A stretch of 64,000 bases of DNA from Sphingomonadales bacterium. GTDB lineage: Bacteria > Pseudomonadota > Alphaproteobacteria > Sphingomonadales > Sphingomonadaceae. Positions 32,006-41,295 of this stretch are shown here, one piece after another (the first letter of the stretch is position 1; every line of letters starts with the position of its first letter). A model generated the notes under the pieces. That model was not told where the DNA came from. It did no database searches and was given only the letters and a program-made list of their open reading frames with translations. The DNA lies in the NCBI GenBank assembly GCA_028868535.1, contig JAGWUH010000002.1, positions 97,773 to 161,772 of the forward strand, written 5' to 3'. The position numbers and the translations under genes are program-made.

Positions 32006-32034
32006 TTGACAATGGAAACCAAATAGGTTACACG
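32006..32034 (+). promoter_or_regulatory. Promoter/operator-like element, copy A
   Basis: TTGACA-N17-TACACG with AACC-AAATA-GGTT inverted repeat in the spacer; same spacing in copy B at 63770. Confidence 0.6.
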
Positions 32035-32500
32035 CCCCGCATCCAGCCAGCCCAGGTACAAGGCTGACCGGTGTTTCAGGTCGGCGTTGCGGGCCGGGGT
32101 GCGGCAGTCCAAAGTCGTGGTCCACGCAAAGCAGCGTCCATCGGATCGAAGCCTGTCCCCGCGGAACTGACACCTTCGTGGGCCAACACAGCACCGGGAG
32201 ACATCCCGGGATCGTTCCGGCAATGGGGCCCGCCGTTTCCCGGCCAGCCTGCGACCGGAAGGATCGGGGACGGATTGCTCCATGCGAGCCCGGCGCGCCG
32301 CCCCCGCTTCCAGATCCCCCCCAGGGTCGTGCCGAACCGGGTGCTCAACTCCTGTCGGCCGGTCGCGAAAGCGAGTTTTGACAGTCCCGCACTCCATGCA
32401 GGACGCCCCAACGCCGGCCTGATGATCTCAGGATACCCCGCGTTTCCCCTCAGGCGTTACGTCGCACTCGCCAGCGGCCCTGTTGCCGCGCCCAAAGAAC

Positions 32501-32683
32501 AAAGGGGTTCGCGCAGAGCCCGCAGAGGAAGAAGACCGCTGAGATCGCGGAGAAAATCGCGATAGACACCCCGTGCGGCCTTCGCGTGCCAAAATCAGAA
32601 AATGAAATCCGGCCGTGCCGGTTTGCACAGCCCCTCTGCGATCTCTGTTTTCTCTGCGCCTCTGCGCGAACCCCTTTCTTCTT
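32501..32683. repeat. MITE-like imperfect inverted repeat
   Basis: Left arm AAAGGGGTTCGCGCAGAGCCCGCAGAGG..GAGATCGCGGAG (from 32501) vs reverse complement of right arm GAAGAAGAAAGGGGTTCGCGCAGAGGCGCAGAGAAAACAGAGATCGCAGAGG (to 32683). Confidence 0.75.
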
Positions 32684-32741
32684 CCCTTCTCACCCTCACC
32701 ACCCGCGACAACGGTCGCAATCGACAAGCGATCGCCTGGGA

Positions 32742-34289
32742 TCAATAAGCCCGCGCCACGTAGATCGTCTCCACCGCCGGCGCCCCGGTAAACAGGCACG
32801 CGCCTTCCGGCTTTGCCTCGCCCAGCGGCGTATTGCGGATCGTCAGCTTCAGCGCCTTCAGCTTCGCGACGACCTCGTCGAGCGCCGCCCCGCCCGGCCG
32901 CGACCAGCCGCATTCGACCCAGCCCGGATACTTCTCGCCCTCGAAATAGGCTGCCAGCGCCTCCAGCGACGTGATCCCCCGCACGATCTGCGCATCGCGC
33001 CTGGCCAGCGCCTCGCCGTGCAGGCTGCGCTGCACGTCCTCCAGCTCCGCCGCCACCCCGGCGACGAAGTCCGCCCGCGCCATGCCCGTGAAGTTGACCT
33101 TGCCGTCCTCGCGCCACAACCGGTCGCGCCGCACCACCGAGACCTGCCCGCCGGCGGCATCGCGCCCGCCGATCTCGAGGATCAGCGGCACCCCCTTCTT
33201 GACCCAGGCCCAGCGTTTCTGCGTCGCCTTGCCCGGCCGCTTGTCGAGCAGCACGCGCACCTTCTCGCCCAGCGCGCTCTTGCCGGCGATCTCGCGCCGC
33301 AGCTCCTCGCAATAGGCCAGCAATGCCTCGTCCTCGGGCGTGTCGCGCAGCATCGGCAGGATCACCACCTGCTGCGGCGCGATCGCCGGCGGCACCCGCA
33401 GCCCGTCGTCGTCGCCATGGGTCATGATCACCCCGCCGATCAGCCGCGTGGAGACCCCCCACGACGTCGTGTGGCACAGCGCCTGGCTACCTTCCTTGTC
33501 CTGGTACCGGATCCCTGCCGCCTCGGCGAAACCGGTGCCGAGATAGTGCGAGGTGCCCGCCTGCAGGGCCTTGCCGTCCTGCATCATCGCCTCGATGCTG
33601 TAGGTCGCGACCGCCCCGGGAAACCGCTCGTTCTCCGGCTTCTCGCCGGCGATCACCGGCATCGCCAGCACGTCCTCGGCAAAGCTGCGATACATCTCCA
33701 GCGCGCGCAACGTCTCCGCCACCGCGTCGGCGCGGTCGGCGTGCGCGGTATGGCCTTCCTGCCACAGGAACTCGCTGGTGCGCAGGAACATCCGCGTCCG
33801 CATCTCCCAGCGCACGACGTTGGCCCACTGGTTGGTCAGCAGCGGCAGGTCGCGCCAGCTCTGCACCCACCGCGCCATCGCCGCGCCGATCACCGTCTCG
33901 CTGGTCGGCCGCACGATCAGCGGCTCCTCCAGCTTCGCCTCCGGGTCGGGCACCAGCCCGCCCTTGCCGTCGCCGATCAGCCGGTGATGCGTGACGACCG
34001 CCATCTCCTTGGCAAATCCCTCGACGTGCTCCGCCTCCTTGGCAAAGTACGACAGCGGGATGAACAGCGGGAAATAGCAGTTCTCGACCCCGGCTTCCTT
34101 GATCCGCGCGTCCATCACCTGCTGGATGCGCTCCCAGATGCCATAGCCCCAGGGCTTGATCACCATGCAGCCGCGCACGCCCGATTCCTCAGCCATCCCG
34201 GCCTCGGCGATCACCTCCTGGTACCATTGCGCGAAATCGTCGGCGCGCTTGACGGTCAGGGCGTGGCGGATGTTCGGGTTCTGGCTCAT
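32742..34289 (-). CDS. proS: Proline--tRNA ligase, archaeal/eukaryotic-like (ProS type 3) architecture
   Basis: VKRADDFAQWYQEVIAEAGMAEESGVRGCMVIKPWGYGIWERIQQVMD, PTSETVIGAAMARWVQSWRDLPLLTNQWANVVRWE; C-terminus ends YVARAY. Confidence 0.93.
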   Translation of the reverse strand: MSQNPNIRHALTVKRADDFAQWYQEVIAEAGMAEESGVRGCMVIKPWGYGIWERIQQVMDARIKEAGVENCYFPLFIPLSYFAKEAEHVEGFAKEMAVVTHHRLIGDGKGGLVPDPEAKLEEPLIVRPTSETVIGAAMARWVQSWRDLPLLTNQWANVVRWEMRTRMFLRTSEFLWQEGHTAHADRADAVAETLRALEMYRSFAEDVLAMPVIAGEKPENERFPGAVATYSIEAMMQDGKALQAGTSHYLGTGFAEAAGIRYQDKEGSQALCHTTSWGVSTRLIGGVIMTHGDDDGLRVPPAIAPQQVVILPMLRDTPEDEALLAYCEELRREIAGKSALGEKVRVLLDKRPGKATQKRWAWVKKGVPLILEIGGRDAAGGQVSVVRRDRLWREDGKVNFTGMARADFVAGVAAELEDVQRSLHGEALARRDAQIVRGITSLEALAAYFEGEKYPGWVECGWSRPGGAALDEVVAKLKALKLTIRNTPLGEAKPEGACLFTGAPAVETIYVARAY

Positions 34290-34345
34290 CCCCGCCCGTT
34301 AGCGGCAAGGCCCCGCCATTTCAAACCCCGATCAAGCGCGCAGGT

Positions 34346-34918
34346 TCACTTCCCCAGCGCGTCGAGCTTGCGCTGCATCTCCGCCATCTGCGCCTTCAGC
34401 GAGGCGAGGTCGTCCTTCGGCGCGCTCGTCGCTTCCGCGGCCGCCGGCTCCGCCGCGGCCTCGGGAGCCTGCGCCCCCGGCATGAACGCCGCCGCAGCGG
34501 CCTTGAACATCGCCATGTTCTGCTGCGCGATCTTGGCCAGCGGGTTGTTGCCCAGGCTTTCCTCGAAAGCCTTGTGCAGCTTCAGCTGGTTCTCGCGGAA
34601 ATGCTCCATCGACGCTTCGAGGTAATGCGGCAGCAGCGACTGCATCGAATTGCCGTACATCGAGATCAGCTGGCGCAGGAAGTTGACGGGCAGGATCTGC
34701 TCGCCGTTGGTTTCCTCCTCCATGATGATCTGCGTCAGGATCTGGTGGGTGATGTCCGCCCCGGTCTTGGCGTCGAGCACCTTGAAGTCCACCCCCTCGC
34801 GGGTCATCTTGGCGAGATGGTCGAGCGTGATGTAGCTCGACGAGCGCGTGTTGTAGAGCCGCCGGTTGGCGTACTTCTTGATGATGACGGTGTCTTCCTG
34901 CGCGCCCGAATCGCTCAT
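34346..34918 (-). CDS. phaR: Polyhydroxyalkanoate synthesis repressor PhaR
   Basis: IIKKYANRRLYNTRSSSYITLDHLAKMTREGVDFKVLDAKTGADITHQILTQII. Confidence 0.94.
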   Translation of the reverse strand: MSDSGAQEDTVIIKKYANRRLYNTRSSSYITLDHLAKMTREGVDFKVLDAKTGADITHQILTQIIMEEETNGEQILPVNFLRQLISMYGNSMQSLLPHYLEASMEHFRENQLKLHKAFEESLGNNPLAKIAQQNMAMFKAAAAAFMPGAQAPEAAAEPAAAEATSAPKDDLASLKAQMAEMQRKLDALGK

Positions 34919-35022
34919 CTTGGTTCTCTCTGCCCCCCGGCTTGGGGTCCGCAGGCTAACACCAAGCCCCTGTGCAGCGCAACAAATTGCTGCGGAGCAA
35001 AAAAGCCCGCCCGCCGCATGGA

Positions 35023-36075
35023 TTACCGCGCAAAACGGCGCCCCAGCAAGGTCAGCAGCTCATATTGGGACAGTCCGCTTGCCGCACTTGCTTCCGGCAA
35101 TGCATAGTCCGCCTCGATCCAGTCGCCCTCGCGCAGCATCGGCGCGGCGCCGAGGTCGATCACCGTCATGTCCATCGAAACGCGGCCGAGCACCGGCAGC
35201 CGCGCGCCGCCGTCCCGCATCGCCCCCACGCCCGACCAGCAGCGCAGGTAGCCGTCGGCATAACCCAGCGCGATCACGCCCACTCGCATCGGTCCCGGCG
35301 CGGTGAACGTGGCATTGTAGCCGACGGTGTCCCCCGCCTGCAGGTTCCTCACCTGCATCAGCGCCGCCTGCGGCCGCGCCACCTGGCGGATCTGCCCGGC
35401 CAGTTCGGCGCGCGGCACCCCGCCATAGAGCGCCAGCCCCGGCCGCGTGACGTCACCGTGATAATCGCTGCCCAGGATGATCCCGGCGCTGTTGGCCAGG
35501 CTCGCGCGCCGATGCCGCACCACCCTGTGCGCCGCCCGCCACCGCGCCAGTTGCACGCCGTTCAGCGGGCTGTCCTCGTCGGCGGAGGCGAGGTGCGACA
35601 GCAGCACGTCGATGTCGAGCCGCGCGATCGCCTCGTCGCCGAGCTCGCCCGGCGGCAGCCCCAGCCGGTTGATGCCGGTGTCGACCATCAGGTCGCAGAC
35701 GCCGCCCCCGGCCGCCAGCCACAGCCGCGCCTGCGCCAGCGAATTGATCACCGGCTTCACCCCCAGCGCCCGCGCAAATCCGGCGTCGGCGGCGGTGAGC
35801 GGCCCGTGCAGCACCGATATCGCGCCGGGCGGGACCAGCCCGACGAGCTCCGCCGCCTCGGCCCAGTGCGCGACGAAGAAGTCCGCGCACCCCGCTTCAC
35901 GCAGCACCGGCGCCGCCACGCGCGCGCCGATGCCATAGGCGTCGGCCTTCACCGCCGCCCCGGCCCGCGCCGTCCCGGAATGGCGGTCGAGCACCCGCCA
36001 GTTGTCCGCCAGCGCCGCGCGGTCGATCTCCAGCCGCAGCGCGGCGGGCGGCACCGGCGTCAGGCTACCCGGCAT
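35023..36075 (-). CDS. alr: Alanine racemase
   Basis: AVKADAYGIGARVAAPVL PLP-lysine motif; VSMDMTVIDLG. Confidence 0.93.
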   Translation of the reverse strand: MPGSLTPVPPAALRLEIDRAALADNWRVLDRHSGTARAGAAVKADAYGIGARVAAPVLREAGCADFFVAHWAEAAELVGLVPPGAISVLHGPLTAADAGFARALGVKPVINSLAQARLWLAAGGGVCDLMVDTGINRLGLPPGELGDEAIARLDIDVLLSHLASADEDSPLNGVQLARWRAAHRVVRHRRASLANSAGIILGSDYHGDVTRPGLALYGGVPRAELAGQIRQVARPQAALMQVRNLQAGDTVGYNATFTAPGPMRVGVIALGYADGYLRCWSGVGAMRDGGARLPVLGRVSMDMTVIDLGAAPMLREGDWIEADYALPEASAASGLSQYELLTLLGRRFAR

Positions 36076-37684
36076 AGTCGCGCGGCTTGCCGCCCTTCAG
36101 CCCCCACAGCGCGACCACCAGCGCCACCGCCACCACCACCCAGGTGTACCACAGTCCGGCATAGGGATTGCCGGTCCGCGCGACGATGTAGCTGGCGATC
36201 AGCGGCAGGAACCCGCCGAAATAACCCGTGCCGATGTGATAGGGGATCGACATCGAGGAATAGCGGATGCGCGCCGGGAACATCTCGGACAGCAGCGCCG
36301 CCACCGGCCCATAGGTCGCGCCCGAGAGCGCCATCATCGCCACCAGCGCCAGCCCGATCCGCAGCGCGCTGCCGAGGTCCGGGCGGACCTTGGTAAAGTC
36401 GTATCCCGCCGCCGTCAGCCAGCCCTGCAGCACCTTGCCGCGCGCCTTCTTGTCGGCGAACGGATACTGCTCGACCGGCATCGGCTTGCCCGCCACCGTC
36501 ATCGCCAGCACCGGCACGTGCGCCAGCTTGTACGACACGCCCGCGCCCGAAAGGTCGGCCAGCAGCTTGCCGCAGTCGGTCGGCTGCTCGGCATCGAACG
36601 GATGGTTGCTGCAATCCGGCCCGGCCACCACCACCGGCGCCCGCTCCGCCGCGGCGGTCAGCCCGGGGTTGGCGGCATTGCCGATCGCCCAGTACAGCGG
36701 GAACAGCAGCACCAGCGTCAGCGCATAGCCGATGACGATCGGCGACTTGCGCCCGATCCGGTCGGAAAGCTTGCCGAACGCCACGAAGAACACCATGCCG
36801 ATCGCCGCGGAAATCCCGATGATCACCTCGGCATGGGTGTCCTCGACCCGCATCGCCCCCTTCAGGAAGCTCAGCGCCGAGAACATCGCCGTGTACCAGA
36901 TCACCGTCAGCCCGGCGGCAACGCCGAACAGCGCGATGAAGATGCGCTTCGGGTTGCCCGGATAGGAAAAGCTCTCGACGAACGGATTGCCGGCCAGCTC
37001 GCCCTCTTCCTGCATCGCGCGGAACACCGGGCTCTCCGACAGCTTCATCCGCATCCACAGCGAGATCGCCAGCAGCGCCACCGAAAGCACGAACGGCGCC
37101 CGCCAGCCCCAGGCGTTCCAGGTGGCCTCGCTCATCATGCCCTTGCACGCCAGCACCACGATCAGGCTCAGCACGAAGCCGCCGACCACGCTGGCCTGGA
37201 TGAAACCGGTGTAGAATCCGCGCTTCTCCGGGGGCGCGTGCTCGGCGACATAGATCGCCGCGCCGCCATATTCGCCGCCCAGCGCCAGCCCCTGCAACAC
37301 GCGCAGCAGGATGACGATCAGCGGCGCCGCCAGCCCGATGCTCGCGGCCGAAGGAATCAGCCCGACCCCGGCGGTGGCGATGCCCATCAGCGTCACCGTC
37401 ACCAGGAACGTGTACTTGCGCCCGAGCCGGTCGCCGAGGAACCCGAACAGGATCGCCCCCAGCGGCCGGAAGCCGAACCCCACCGCGAAGCCGGCCCAGA
37501 CCAGCAGCACCTGCAGCGTCTCGTTGCCGGCGGGGAAGAAGGTCTTGCCGATGATCCCGGCCAGCGTGCCGTAGATGAAGAAGTCATACCACTCGAAGAT
37601 CGTGCCCATCGAACTGGCCGCGATCACCAGCCGCATGTCGGCTGCGCTCGGTACGATTTCGGGATGCCGTGCCGGCTCGGTCAT
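36065..37684 (-). CDS. MFS transporter, metabolite:H+ symporter (MHS)-like
   Basis: SSMGTIFEWYDFFIYGTLAGII, GDRLGRKYTFL, LQGLALGGEYGGAAIYVAEHAPPEKRGFYTGFIQ. Confidence 0.92.
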   Translation of the reverse strand: MTEPARHPEIVPSAADMRLVIAASSMGTIFEWYDFFIYGTLAGIIGKTFFPAGNETLQVLLVWAGFAVGFGFRPLGAILFGFLGDRLGRKYTFLVTVTLMGIATAGVGLIPSAASIGLAAPLIVILLRVLQGLALGGEYGGAAIYVAEHAPPEKRGFYTGFIQASVVGGFVLSLIVVLACKGMMSEATWNAWGWRAPFVLSVALLAISLWMRMKLSESPVFRAMQEEGELAGNPFVESFSYPGNPKRIFIALFGVAAGLTVIWYTAMFSALSFLKGAMRVEDTHAEVIIGISAAIGMVFFVAFGKLSDRIGRKSPIVIGYALTLVLLFPLYWAIGNAANPGLTAAAERAPVVVAGPDCSNHPFDAEQPTDCGKLLADLSGAGVSYKLAHVPVLAMTVAGKPMPVEQYPFADKKARGKVLQGWLTAAGYDFTKVRPDLGSALRIGLALVAMMALSGATYGPVAALLSEMFPARIRYSSMSIPYHIGTGYFGGFLPLIASYIVARTGNPYAGLWYTWVVVAVALVVALWGLKGGKPRDYAG

Positions 37685-37717
37685 GTTCTCGATCCCCCCA
37701 AACGTCTCGGCCCGGCT

Positions 37718-38146
37718 CTAGCCGTCCCCGCGCGCCGAGGAAAGCGCCGAGAGCGCCGCGCGCCACGCCAGCAGGATCGCCCCGTGGCGCGCCGGGTAGT
37801 CGCGGGCCGCCGCGATCGCGCCCAGCCCCGGCCAGTCCGGCATGGCCCCCGCTCCGTCGAGCCAGCCGCCGATCGCCGCTTCCGCACCGGCGATGGCGGC
37901 CGCGTCGCGCCCGATCGCCTGCGCCGCGAAGATCGCCGCCGCCGCCTGGCCGATCGCGCAGGCCTGCGCGCGCAGCCCCAGCCGCGCGATCCGCCCCGCC
38001 GCATCGCGCTCCAGCCCGATCGCCAGCACCGATCCGCACGACCGCGATCGCGCCTCGCCGCGCAGCGGCAGGTCATCGACCAGCGGGTATGCCGCAAGGC
38101 CCGTGGCCAGCGCCAGCACCTCCGGCGTGTACAGCACCGTGCTCAT
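37718..38146 (-). CDS. NifU/IscU-like iron-sulfur cluster scaffold-like protein
   Basis: ARSRSCGSVLAIGLERDAAGRIARLGLRAQACAIGQAAAAIFA. Confidence 0.7.
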   Translation of the reverse strand: MSTVLYTPEVLALATGLAAYPLVDDLPLRGEARSRSCGSVLAIGLERDAAGRIARLGLRAQACAIGQAAAAIFAAQAIGRDAAAIAGAEAAIGGWLDGAGAMPDWPGLGAIAAARDYPARHGAILLAWRAALSALSSARGDG

Positions 38147-38154
38147 CCTTGCGG

Positions 38155-38736
38155 CTATCCGGCCACGTCGCGCTTGCGGTGCTTCTTCGCCGGCTTGTGC
38201 GGCGGCGGCTCCGGCGCACTCGCCCCGTCGGCCGGCGAGGCCCCTTCGGCGCGCCGCTCGGCCAGCACCTTCAGCAGCGTCTCGCTGCACGCGTTGATGA
38301 ACGGGTAAGTCCGCGACTGCGTGATCCACTCCGGCCGCCCGTCCCGGCCCCAGGCGATGTCGTAGCCCAGCGTGATGACCGAGAAGCCCAGCACCACGAT
38401 CACCGTGCCCTTGACCGCGCCGAAGCCGAACCCCAGCACCCGGTCGATCGGCCCGACCACCGAATTGCGGCTGGCCTTGCCCAGCCAGCCCGCCACCAGC
38501 TTGGTCGCGCCATACGGCACCAGCAGCAGGATCGCGAACGCCAGCACCCACGCGCCCGACGTCGACCGCACCCAGGGCAGCAGCGCCTCGCTCAGCGCCG
38601 GGTGCAGCGCGTGGATCGCTGCAACCGCGAACACCCAGGCCAGCAACGCCAGCACTTCATGGACGAACCCGCGCGCGAACCCGGTCACGGCCCCCAGCCC
38701 GACGAGGATCAGCACGGTAATGTCGAAACCGGTCAC
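38155..38736 (-). CDS. CvpA family protein
   Basis: MTGFDITVLILVGLGAVTGFARGFVHEVLALLAWV, four TM pattern, basic tail. Confidence 0.9.
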   Translation of the reverse strand: MTGFDITVLILVGLGAVTGFARGFVHEVLALLAWVFAVAAIHALHPALSEALLPWVRSTSGAWVLAFAILLLVPYGATKLVAGWLGKASRNSVVGPIDRVLGFGFGAVKGTVIVVLGFSVITLGYDIAWGRDGRPEWITQSRTYPFINACSETLLKVLAERRAEGASPADGASAPEPPPHKPAKKHRKRDVAG

Positions 38737-38781
38737 CTGGCCTCCGTCGCCCCGCGCCTGGCGGGGCCTCCGGCTTCGGGC

Positions 38782-40152
38782 CTATTCGCCGCCCATGATC
38801 CGGTCAACGAGATTTGGCAGCATCCGCATTGCCGCGAAATGAACGCCCTTCTCCGCCGCCCCGGCCGTCTCCGCCGGGCCGAACCCGCGCGCAAACCCCA
38901 GCTTGGCCGATTCCTTCAGCCGCTGCCCGGCATGGGCGACGCTGCGCACCTCGCCCGCCAGCGAAACCTCGCCGAACCACACCGCGTCGGCCGGCAGCGG
39001 CCTGTCCGCCAGCGCCGAGACCAGCGCCGCCGCCACCGCCAGGTCCGCCGCCGGGTCCGCCAGCCGATAGCCGCCGGCGACGTTCAGGTAGACCTCGGCG
39101 TTGGAGAAGCTCAGCCCGCAGCGCGCCTCCAGCACCGCCAGCAGCATCGCCAGCCGCCCGGAATCCCAGCCGACCACAGCGCGCCGCGGCGTCGCCCCGC
39201 TCGCCAGCCGCACGATCAGCGCCTGGATCTCGACCAGCACCGGCCGCGTGCCCTCCATCGCCGGGAACACCGCGCTCCCCGCCAGCGGCTCATCGCGGCC
39301 CGACAGGAACAGCATCGACGGATTGCCCACTTCCTCCAGCCCCGCCCCGGCCATCGCGAACACGCCGATCTCGTCGACCGGGCCAAAGCGGTTCTTGATG
39401 CTGCGCAGGATGCGATACTGGTGGCTGCGCTCGCCCTCGAAGCTCATCACCACGTCGACCATGTGCTCCAGCACGCGCGGTCCGGCGATGCTCCCGTCCT
39501 TGGTGACGTGGCCGACCAGCACCAGCGCGGTCCCGCTCTCCTTGGCAAAGCGGATCAGCTCGAACGCCGAAGCCCGCACCTGGCTCACCGTTCCTGGCGC
39601 CCCCTCGATCTGGTCGGAATGCATGGTCTGGATCGAATCGATCACCAGCAGCGCCGGCGGCTCCATGTCCCCCAGCGTCGTCAGGATGTCGCGCACCGAC
39701 GTCGCCGTCGCCAGCCGGATCGGCGCGTCCGCCAACCCCAGCCGGTCGGCGCGCATCCGCACCTGCGCCGCCGCCTCCTCGCCGCTGATATAGACCGCGG
39801 TGCCACCGCCGCGCGCCACCGCGGCCGCCGCCTGGATCAGCAGCGTCGATTTGCCGATGCCGGGATCGCCACCCATCAGCACCGCGCTCCCCGGCACCAG
39901 CCCGCCGCCCAGCGCGCGGTCGAACTCCGCCAGCCCGGTCGATCGCCGCGCCAGCGGCGCGCTCGGCGCGTCGAGCGGCTCGAACCGCAGCATCCGGCCG
40001 CCGCCGGAAAGATCGTGCCGGGCGGAAAACACCGTCGCCGGCGCTTCCTCGTTCAGCGTGTTCCACTCGCCGCAATCGGCGCACTGCCCCTGCCAGCGCT
40101 GGGCGACGCTGCCGCATGCGGCACAGACATATCGACGTTTCGGCTTGGCCAT
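38782..40152 (-). CDS. radA: DNA repair protein RadA/Sms
   Basis: Zn finger YVCAACGSVAQRWQGQCADCGEWNT, LMGGDPGIGKSTLLIQ, KNRFGPVDEIGVF. Confidence 0.97.
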   Translation of the reverse strand: MAKPKRRYVCAACGSVAQRWQGQCADCGEWNTLNEEAPATVFSARHDLSGGGRMLRFEPLDAPSAPLARRSTGLAEFDRALGGGLVPGSAVLMGGDPGIGKSTLLIQAAAAVARGGGTAVYISGEEAAAQVRMRADRLGLADAPIRLATATSVRDILTTLGDMEPPALLVIDSIQTMHSDQIEGAPGTVSQVRASAFELIRFAKESGTALVLVGHVTKDGSIAGPRVLEHMVDVVMSFEGERSHQYRILRSIKNRFGPVDEIGVFAMAGAGLEEVGNPSMLFLSGRDEPLAGSAVFPAMEGTRPVLVEIQALIVRLASGATPRRAVVGWDSGRLAMLLAVLEARCGLSFSNAEVYLNVAGGYRLADPAADLAVAAALVSALADRPLPADAVWFGEVSLAGEVRSVAHAGQRLKESAKLGFARGFGPAETAGAAEKGVHFAAMRMLPNLVDRIMGGE

Positions 40153-40230
40153 GCTGCCTGCCTAGTAAGAACGAATGCGGAACACAAGCCGGAAACCCCG
40201 CCTTTACCCGCTTCGTGCGAAACCGCACCG

Positions 40231-41250
40231 ATGGCCGCCGCTCCTGCCCCGCCCCGCCTCGCGGAACTCGACGCCCTGCGCGGGCTCGCGGCGCTGATGG
40301 TCGTGCTGTTCCACACCACCTTCCGCGCGCCGCAGCTGCTGCCCGGGGCAATCCCGGTCGCCCATGGCCTGTCCTGGGGCCACTACGGCGTCCAGTTGTT
40401 CTTCGCGATCTCCGGCTTCGTCATCCTGCTGTCGCTCGACCGCACCGAGCGCGCCGCCGATTTCGTCGTCTCGCGCGTGGCCCGGCTCTACCCGGCGTAC
40501 TGGTGCGCGGTGCTGCTGACCACGTTCGGCGTCATCGCGCTGGGCGCCCCGCAACTCGCGCAACGGCCGCTGGTCGTCGCCGCCAACCTGACGATGCTGC
40601 ACGGCTTCCTCTACCTGCCCCCGGTCGACGGCGCCTACTGGTCGCTGACCGTGGAGCTGGCGTTCTACCTGTGCATGGGGGTGCTGTGGCGCCTGCGCCT
40701 GCTGCACCGCATCGAGGCGATCCTGCCCGGCTGGATCGCGCTCAAGCTGCTGTGGTGGCTGGTCCCGGCGCTGCCCTCGCGGCCCGGCATCGTCCTGCTC
40801 CAGCAATACGTGCCGTACTTCGCGATCGGCATCTGCGCCTGCCGCGTGTGGCAAGGCGCGCGCAGCTGGCGCGGGCAGGCGCCGGTGCTGCTGCTGGGCC
40901 TCGCCAGCGTCGCGCTCTGCGACGACCTGCCCCACGCGCTGGTCTATGCCGCGATTGCCGGCCTGTTCATGGCGCTCGCCGCCGGCCGCCTGGCCGCGCT
41001 CGCGCATCCGGTGCTGCTGCACCTCGGGGCGCTGTCCTATCCGCTCTACCTGATCCACGAAAACCTCGGCATCGCGCTGATCGCCCGCCTCGAAGCGCTT
41101 GGCGCGTCGCCGCGCCTCGCCCTCGCCGCCGCGCTGCTCGCCGCTTTCGCCACCGCGCAATTGCTGCACGACTGCATCGAACAGCCGGCGTTCCGCGCCA
41201 TCCGCCGCCGCTGGCGCGCCCGCTCCACCGCGCCTCCGGCGCTCGCCTGA
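40231..41250 (+). CDS. Acyltransferase 3 family membrane protein
   Basis: ELDALRGLAALMVVLFHTTF, GHYGVQLFFAISGFVI, AYWSLTVELAFYL. Confidence 0.9.
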   Translation: MAAAPAPPRLAELDALRGLAALMVVLFHTTFRAPQLLPGAIPVAHGLSWGHYGVQLFFAISGFVILLSLDRTERAADFVVSRVARLYPAYWCAVLLTTFGVIALGAPQLAQRPLVVAANLTMLHGFLYLPPVDGAYWSLTVELAFYLCMGVLWRLRLLHRIEAILPGWIALKLLWWLVPALPSRPGIVLLQQYVPYFAIGICACRVWQGARSWRGQAPVLLLGLASVALCDDLPHALVYAAIAGLFMALAAGRLAALAHPVLLHLGALSYPLYLIHENLGIALIARLEALGASPRLALAAALLAAFATAQLLHDCIEQPAFRAIRRRWRARSTAPPALA

Positions 41251-41295
41251 CAAACCACGCTGGCATCGCCCCCGCCGATCTGCCACAAACGGGCC

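Noticed and set aside
32071-32565. Full 164-aa plus-strand ORF downstream of copy A as a real protein
   Set aside because: Only the first ~30 codons resemble copy B; the rest runs into the MITE-like repeat and looks non-coding. Kept as a short-ORF question only
37669-40230. Upstream extension of the 1193-aa plus-strand ORF before the acyltransferase
   Set aside because: Region is antisense to the NifU-like gene, cvpA and radA; only 40231-41250 has acyltransferase motifs
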